Shown piece by piece: positions 41,152 to 45,417 of a stretch of DNA of 45,417 nt. The position numbers and the translations under genes were made by a program. The DNA comes from Pseudomonadota bacterium (GTDB taxonomy: Bacteria; Pseudomonadota; Gammaproteobacteria; Steroidobacterales; MnTg04): NCBI GenBank assembly GCA_022572885.1, contig JACZVC010000024.1, positions 1 to 45,417 on the forward strand, read 5' to 3'. The notes beneath the pieces were generated by a model. That model worked only from the letters and a program-made list of their open reading frames with translations. It had not been told where the DNA came from and did not search any database. Each line of letters begins with the position of its first letter. Position 1 is the first letter of the stretch.

Positions 41152-42501
41152 CTATTTGCCAATACAAAAACTGGAAAAAATTTCACCCAGCAAGTCGTCG
41201 CTGGTGAACTCGCCGGTTATCTCGTTCAATCGTTGTTGTGCTTCGCGCAGCTCTTCGGCCATCAACTCGCCGGCGCGATTATCCTGTAACTGGCTCTTCG
41301 CGGCTTGCACATGGCGATGCGCGTTGTGCAACGCGTCCAGGTGCCGCCGGCGCGCGCTGATGCTGCCGCCCTGTCCGCTAAACCCGGCTGCCTCCTTCAA
41401 GTGCCGACGCAACAGCTCGATCCCGTCGCCGGTCAACGCCGACAGGTAGATTGCGGTCTGCCCGTTTTGTTCGACGATAGCCGGCGCCTGGTCACGCAGA
41501 TCGATCTTGTTGTGGATGACCGTGACCGCGAGACCGGCCGGCAACTCGGCGTACAATTCGTCGTCTTTTGCGAGCGCTTCGCCGCTGTCGGTCACCAGCA
41601 AGGCGCGGTCGGCGATTGCCAGCTCGGCTTTAGCCCGGCGTATGCCTTCTTTTTCGATCGCATCGCCGTGTGCGCGTATCCCCGCGGTATCGACAACATG
41701 TACCGGCATGCCATCGATACTGATGTGCTCGCGCAGCAGGTCGCGGGTGGTCCCCGGGATGTCCGTGACGATGGCCGCCGCATAGCCGGCCAGCCTGTTG
41801 AGCAGGCTGGATTTTCCGGCATTCGGCGGGCCGGCGATCACCAGGTGCATGCCATCGCTGAGCAACACCCCCTGCTTCGCTTCCTCCTCGAGCTGCACGA
41901 ATTGCTGCAACAGCTCGTCAACCTGGTCGAGCACTTTTGGCTCGGCAAGAAAATCGATTTCTTCTTCCGGGAAATCCATCGCCGCTTCGACCCAGGTTCG
42001 CAAATGCACCAGCCCGCCAACCAGCTCGTTTACGCGCGCGGAAAACTCACCCTGCAGCGAGCGCAAGGCCGCTCTCGCCGCTTCCGCCGAGCCGCTTTCG
42101 ATCAGGTCGGCGACAGCCTCGGCCTGGGCCAGGTCCAGTTTGTCGTTGAGGAAAGCCCGCTGGGTAAATTCACCCGGATCCGCCTGCCGGGCACCGTATT
42201 CGAGCGCAGCGTTCAGTAGTGTATCCATGACCACGGTGCCGCCATGCCCGTGCAGTTCGACGACGTCCTCACCGGTGAAAGACCCGGGCCCCAGGAAAAA
42301 CAAAACCAGCCCCTGGTCCAGTGCATCGCCGGCCGCATTTTTGAATTTTCGAAAAGCCGCGGTTCGCGGGGCCGGCAGCACCCCACAAATTTTTTCGCCG
42401 ATCGTGACTGCACCGGGTCCGGACAGCCGCAAAATACCGATGCCGCCGATACCGGGCGGGGTGGCAATCGCGGCAATCGTATCGTCTGTGCGCAGGGTCA
42501 T
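41152..42501 (-). CDS. mnmE: tRNA modification GTPase MnmE (TrmE)
   Basis: A 449-residue protein. The N-terminal domain starts TDDTIAAIATPPGIGGIGILR. The G domain has G1 GPPNAGKSSLLN, G2 DIPGTTRD, G3 DTAG and G4 NKID. The protein ends FCIGK, with the invariant Cys446. It works with MnmG on wobble uridine 34. It lies 53 nt after yidC, last in the rpmH-rnpA-yidD-yidC-mnmE run. mnmG, normally close by, is about 13 kb away. Confidence 0.98.
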   Translation of the reverse strand: MTLRTDDTIAAIATPPGIGGIGILRLSGPGAVTIGEKICGVLPAPRTAAFRKFKNAAGDALDQGLVLFFLGPGSFTGEDVVELHGHGGTVVMDTLLNAALEYGARQADPGEFTQRAFLNDKLDLAQAEAVADLIESGSAEAARAALRSLQGEFSARVNELVGGLVHLRTWVEAAMDFPEEEIDFLAEPKVLDQVDELLQQFVQLEEEAKQGVLLSDGMHLVIAGPPNAGKSSLLNRLAGYAAAIVTDIPGTTRDLLREHISIDGMPVHVVDTAGIRAHGDAIEKEGIRRAKAELAIADRALLVTDSGEALAKDDELYAELPAGLAVTVIHNKIDLRDQAPAIVEQNGQTAIYLSALTGDGIELLRRHLKEAAGFSGQGGSISARRRHLDALHNAHRHVQAAKSQLQDNRAGELMAEELREAQQRLNEITGEFTSDDLLGEIFSSFCIGK

Positions 42502-42554
42502 GGCATCAGTCTAGACCACCACCGGCACTGAAAATACAATGCTGTTGACGCAGA

Positions 42555-44240
42555 CTAACCGGACGCTTCTATAACTTTGTTGATGCGCCACTGCTGGGCA
42601 ATAGACAACAGGGTGTTGCTGAACCAGTAGAGCACCAGACCGGACGGGAAAAACGCCATCAATCCGGTCATCATCACCGGCATGAACATAAAGACTTTCG
42701 CCTGGATCGGGTCGGGCGGTGCGGGATTGAGTTTGAACTGGCCGAACATTGCTGCACCCATCAGAACCGGGAGAATAAAATAGGGGTCGCGCGATGACAG
42801 GTCGGTAATCCACAGGATAAAAGGCGCCTGCCGCATTTCAACACTTTCGAGCAAGACCCAGTAGAACGCCAGGAATACCGGCATCTGCACCAGCATCGGC
42901 AGGCAACCGGCAACCGGGTTGACCTTCTCGCGCTTGTACATTTCCATCATGCCCTTGCTCAGCGCTTCGCGGTCGTCCTTGTAGCGTTCCTGGAGCAATT
43001 TGATGCGCGGTTGCAGCTTGCGCATTTTCGCCATCGATTTGCCGCTGGTCTCGGTGAGCTTGAAAAAAACCAGCTTCAAAAGCACGGTCACGATCAGGAT
43101 CGCCCAGCCCCAGTTGCCTACAAAACCGTGGACTTTTTCCAGTAGCCAGAAAAGCGGCTGCGAAATGATCGTCAACCAGCCATAATCGACCGTCAGCCGC
43201 AGCCCGCTGGCCAGTTCCTCGAGTTGATCGGTCAGCTTGGGCCCGATAAACAACAACCCTTCGAAGGTGTGGGATTGCCCGGGCTGAATTACGCGCCCCG
43301 GACCCAGGGCAAGCAGTTCATCGATGTTCTGGCGTACGCTGCCCCGGTAGACATACGCCGCCGGCGGTACCGCCGCAGTCAGGAAATGATGTTGAATGGA
43401 CGCTATCCATGCATTAGCGTAAGTCCCGTCGATTTCGCCTGCCCGGATCTCGTCAGAATCCAGTTTTTCATATTTATCGCCGTCATAAAAAACTGGCCCG
43501 TGGAACGAGAATGTTTCGACATCGAACATCGACCGTTCCTGTTTCTGGTTGTGGCGGCGAATTCTGAGGTAATCGGCGCCGGTCCAGCTGGCGTCACTGC
43601 CGTTGCTCACGGTGGTTTTAACCTGGATGCCGTACTGGCCTCGTCGAAAAGTATATTCCTTGATCCCACTGATGCCGTGGCCATCGTTCCAGTGCAGCTC
43701 TACCCGCAGCTCGTTTTCGCTTTCGGCAAGCCGATAAGCCGGCCGGTCGGTCCGGAACCATGCCTCGAAATTCGGTGCGCTCGCGCCCTGGGTCGTCCGC
43801 AAACCTGTCTGCAGCTGGTACAAATCCGGCAGGTTCGGCGACAACAAGGTGATCTTTTGATCCGGCCGGTCTTTTGCCACCGGGTATGCCTTCAGTGTCG
43901 CGTGGCGAATATCACCGCCCTGCAGCCCGATTTCGAGATCGAAAACATCGGTGCTGACATGAATAACGGGGACATGGTCGCCCTGGGCCGGTTGCGCCGA
44001 CGGCGCTTGTGCCAGGCTCTCGATCGCGGACGACTGAATTGTCGCGGGCTCTATGGCCTCGGCAGGAGTATCGATCGCGATCTCGGGTAGTGCATCCTGC
44101 AAGCTGTCAACGCGTTCCGCGGCATATGGCTGACTGCCTGGCCCAGAAGCCTGCTGAGCGTAGTCTTCCTGCCAGGCCTGATAACTCAGCCAGAGCAAAA
44201 ACCCGAGCGTTACCCAGAGTATAAAACGCTGATTATCCAT
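42555..44240 (-). CDS. yidC: Membrane protein insertase YidC
   Basis: A 561-residue protein starting MDNQRFILWVTLGFLLWLSYQAW, which is the first membrane helix. A large periplasmic domain spans about 60-345 (HVSTDVFDLEIGLQGGDIRHATLK). The C-terminal insertase domain has five helices and the charged hairpin MRKLQPRIKLLQERYKDDREALSKGMMEMY. It inserts inner-membrane proteins, including Fo subunits. Its start overlaps the yidD stop by eight nt. Confidence 0.97.
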   Translation of the reverse strand: MDNQRFILWVTLGFLLWLSYQAWQEDYAQQASGPGSQPYAAERVDSLQDALPEIAIDTPAEAIEPATIQSSAIESLAQAPSAQPAQGDHVPVIHVSTDVFDLEIGLQGGDIRHATLKAYPVAKDRPDQKITLLSPNLPDLYQLQTGLRTTQGASAPNFEAWFRTDRPAYRLAESENELRVELHWNDGHGISGIKEYTFRRGQYGIQVKTTVSNGSDASWTGADYLRIRRHNQKQERSMFDVETFSFHGPVFYDGDKYEKLDSDEIRAGEIDGTYANAWIASIQHHFLTAAVPPAAYVYRGSVRQNIDELLALGPGRVIQPGQSHTFEGLLFIGPKLTDQLEELASGLRLTVDYGWLTIISQPLFWLLEKVHGFVGNWGWAILIVTVLLKLVFFKLTETSGKSMAKMRKLQPRIKLLQERYKDDREALSKGMMEMYKREKVNPVAGCLPMLVQMPVFLAFYWVLLESVEMRQAPFILWITDLSSRDPYFILPVLMGAAMFGQFKLNPAPPDPIQAKVFMFMPVMMTGLMAFFPSGLVLYWFSNTLLSIAQQWRINKVIEASG

Positions 44241-44475
44241 TGCAGTTGAACGCCTTTATGTCCTTGGCTGGGACCGGGTCATAGCCGCCATCGGCCCACG
44301 GGTGGCAACGTCCTATGCGCTGAGCCGCCAGCAGGGAACCCCGTAACGCCCCATGGATTCTTATTGCGTCCCGCGCAAAATGGGAACAACTCGGGTAATA
44401 GCGGCAATTGCTTCCCAACAGCGGGCTGAGAAACCAACGGTAGATATCGATCACAAACAGCATCACCCGGCGCAT
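44233..44475 (-). CDS. yidD: Membrane protein insertion efficiency factor YidD
   Basis: An 80-residue protein with the family core YRWFLSPLLGSNCRYYPSCSHFARDAIRIHG and GRCHPWADGGYDPVP. It helps YidC-dependent insertion. It overlaps rnpA by 13 nt and yidC by eight nt, so the three genes are probably translationally linked. Confidence 0.95.
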   Translation of the reverse strand: MRRVMLFVIDIYRWFLSPLLGSNCRYYPSCSHFARDAIRIHGALRGSLLAAQRIGRCHPWADGGYDPVPAKDIKAFNCNG

Positions 44476-44837
44476 TTTTCGCTAACCCTTTGCCAATGCC
44501 TGTCAAGGCTGTGCCTTAGTTTACCCCGCTTCGCCATCGTGGCGCCGGCCCTCGCCACTACCACGAAATCTATCGCCGGCAGTGTACTGCCAGCCTGGCG
44601 AAACGATTCCCGTACTGCTCTTTTCAGGCGATTCCTGCGCACCGCATTGCCTGCCATTTTCACGGAAATAGCCATACCCAGCCGAGCGTAGCCAAGATCG
44701 TTGTTTTTCCCCAATACTGTAAACAGCGAGTCACTGGAACGCTGGCTGTTTTCGAATATTCGGGAAAAATCAGGCTTGCTGATCAGCCTCTGGTGTTGCT
44801 GGAATGAACGGTCTTTGCTGTTGACGGTCGTTGGCAA
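44463..44837 (-). CDS. rnpA: Ribonuclease P protein component
   Basis: A 124-residue basic protein with the RNR motif AVRRNRLKRAVRESFR and the N-terminal RLISKPDFSRIFENSQ. It binds the RNase P RNA for tRNA 5' processing. The start appears to be TTG at 44837: an in-frame stop lies two codons upstream and no ATG or GTG start precedes the conserved part. No strong ribosome site is seen, so coupling to rpmH (22 nt upstream) may matter. Confidence 0.93.
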   Translation of the reverse strand: MPTTVNSKDRSFQQHQRLISKPDFSRIFENSQRSSDSLFTVLGKNNDLGYARLGMAISVKMAGNAVRRNRLKRAVRESFRQAGSTLPAIDFVVVARAGATMAKRGKLRHSLDRHWQRVSEKCAG

Positions 44838-44859
44838 GCGCTAATCTGGCAAAGGTCTG

Positions 44860-44994
44860 CTATGGAGCCAATCTTACACGGCCTTTGGCGCGACGCCTTT
44901 TCAACACCAGCCGCCCCGCTTTCGTCGCCATCCGGGCACGAAAACCGTGGGTGCGCTTACGCTTGATGATGCTGGGTTGGAATGTGCGTTTCAT
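44860..44994 (-). CDS. rpmH: 50S ribosomal protein L34
   Basis: A 44-residue very basic protein: [20 protein letters not shown], then [24 protein letters not shown]. Length and sequence are standard. GAGGT precedes the ATG at 44994. Its promoter is at 45071-45099. It is the first gene of the rpmH-rnpA-yidD-yidC-mnmE unit and diverges from dnaA. Confidence 0.98.
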   Translation of the reverse strand: MKRTFQPSIIKRKRTHGFRARMATKAGRLVLKRRRAKGRVRLAP

Positions 44995-45070
44995 GATGAC
45001 CTCGGCCCCGAATTATTTCTGCTGTCCATCAATTGGTCGACCGTCCCCCGGCCCCTGACGAAAGGCCGCC

Positions 45071-45099
45071 ACTGTACGGATGGCCTCGCTTAGTGTCAA
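45071..45099 (-). promoter_or_regulatory. Sigma70 promoter of rpmH operon
   Basis: On the minus strand a perfect TTGACA (45094-45099) is followed after 17 nt by TACAGT (45071-45076, four of six). Transcription would start about 70 nt before rpmH. Confidence 0.75.
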
Positions 45100-45132
45100 G
45101 CGAAGGGAGGTGTTTTTTGGTGCAAAATCGCC

Positions 45133-45141
45133 TGTGGATAA
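45133..45141 (-). promoter_or_regulatory. Consensus DnaA box
   Basis: TGTGGATAA, i.e. TTATCCACA on the minus strand, is the high-affinity R1-type DnaA box. It lies 69 nt before the canonical dnaA GTG, fitting autoregulation or origin function. Confidence 0.75.
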
Positions 45142-45209
45142 CTCGTCACAAGAAGTATAGACTGGAATGCTTCCCGGCAAAAAAATTTTCAGAACAAAAA
45201 AGGAAAATC

Positions 45210-45417
45210 GTGCTTTCGCCTCTTTGGAACAGTTGCGTACAACAACTCGAAAACGATCTGCCCGAACAGCAGTTCAACACCTGGATCAGGCCCCTGCAGG
45301 CAATCGAGACAAACGGCGATTTACAACTCCTGGCGCCGAATCGTTTTGTCGTCGACTGGGTAAACACCCATTTCATCGAGAGAATCCAGGAAATCCTACG
45401 GGAAAGCCAACCCGATA
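45210..45417 (+). CDS. dnaA: Chromosomal replication initiator DnaA, partial (N-terminal 69 codons)
   Basis: The frame from GTG 45210 reads VLSPLWNSCVQQLENDLPEQ and on to FNTWIRPLQAIETNGDLQLLAPN, which is DnaA domain I; it runs off the right edge. AAGGA lies six nt upstream. The same frame is open further upstream, with another GTG at 45120 that has an even better ribosome site, so a 30-residue longer form is possible. Domain I binds DnaB and self-associates at the origin. The family alignment strongly favours 45210. Confidence 0.95.
   Translation, partial: MLSPLWNSCVQQLENDLPEQQFNTWIRPLQAIETNGDLQLLAPNRFVVDWVNTHFIERIQEILRESQPD

Larger units (their letters stand above)
44995..45209. other. rpmH-dnaA intergenic region, candidate oriC
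   Basis: A 215-nt gap between divergent rpmH and dnaA, the position of the origin in Pseudomonas-like genomes. It holds the rpmH promoter, one perfect DnaA box and an A/T-rich stretch at about 45175-45208. A single consensus box is few for a full origin, so part of the origin may lie elsewhere or use degenerate boxes. Confidence 0.5.

Noticed and set aside
45109-45161. A 16-codon frame starting within the GGAGG site before dnaA, as a possible leader peptide.
   Set aside because: Its own ribosome site would overlap its start codon; the in-frame GTG at 45120 uses the same site at a better distance.

Overview
The window is the replication-origin-proximal part of a gammaproteobacterial chromosome. 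At its right end rpmH and dnaA diverge. To their left run rnpA, yidD, yidC and mnmE. At the left end lie rsmG, parA, parB and a complete nine-gene atpIBEFHAGDC operon in the gammaproteobacterial order. The proteins are gammaproteobacterial in style (DnaA domain I, MnmE ending in CIGK, a 513-residue AtpA). GC content looks moderately high. An oligotrophic or marine lineage such as the Woeseiaceae or relatives is only a guess, because there is no rRNA in the window.

Layout, left to right. (1) 1-923: a PqqB-like metallo-beta-lactamase-fold protein, cut by the window edge. (2) 1084-8019: the F1Fo ATP synthase operon on the minus strand. It has a good sigma70 promoter at 8168-8196 and a hairpin-rich leader. 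(3) 8209-12140: parB, parA, rsmG and a membrane-anchored thioredoxin/NHL-repeat protein. (4) 12236-17881: a propionyl-CoA block, prpD-prpC-prpB, with an acryloyl-CoA reductase-like gene and an MBL-fold hydrolase upstream. (5) 17954-19212: two small c-type cytochromes and a glutathione peroxidase. (6) 19284-20624: a DUF945-type protein on the plus strand. (7) 20648-25847: a five-gene oligopeptide ABC importer. (8) 25897-27795: mnmG. (9) 27954-35974: plus-strand accessory genes, namely a secreted alpha/beta hydrolase coupled to an ABC-2 exporter, a membrane diguanylate cyclase, a large GlyGly-CTERM surface protein, and an unknown membrane protein. (10) 36013-41051: a TPR/transglutaminase-like lipoprotein, a small NTF2-like secreted protein, an M61 peptidase and a membrane protein. 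(11) 41152-45417: mnmE, yidC, yidD, rnpA, rpmH, the origin-type intergenic region and the start of dnaA.

The ancestral block mnmE-mnmG-rsmG-parA-parB-atp is kept in order. It is split by about 15 kb between rsmG and mnmG and about 13 kb between mnmG and mnmE. If the origin lies in the rpmH-dnaA gap, all the conserved minus-strand genes are co-directional with the leftward fork. The plus-strand genes, mostly in the second spacer, face it head-on, as expected of later insertions. I found no CRISPR array, tRNA, rRNA, insertion sequence or prophage. I see no obviously new defence or mobile system. The most unusual signals are the structured atp leader, a strong in-frame upstream start for DnaA, the acrylate/propionate block beside the origin, the hydrolase-exporter operon and the GlyGly-CTERM protein.
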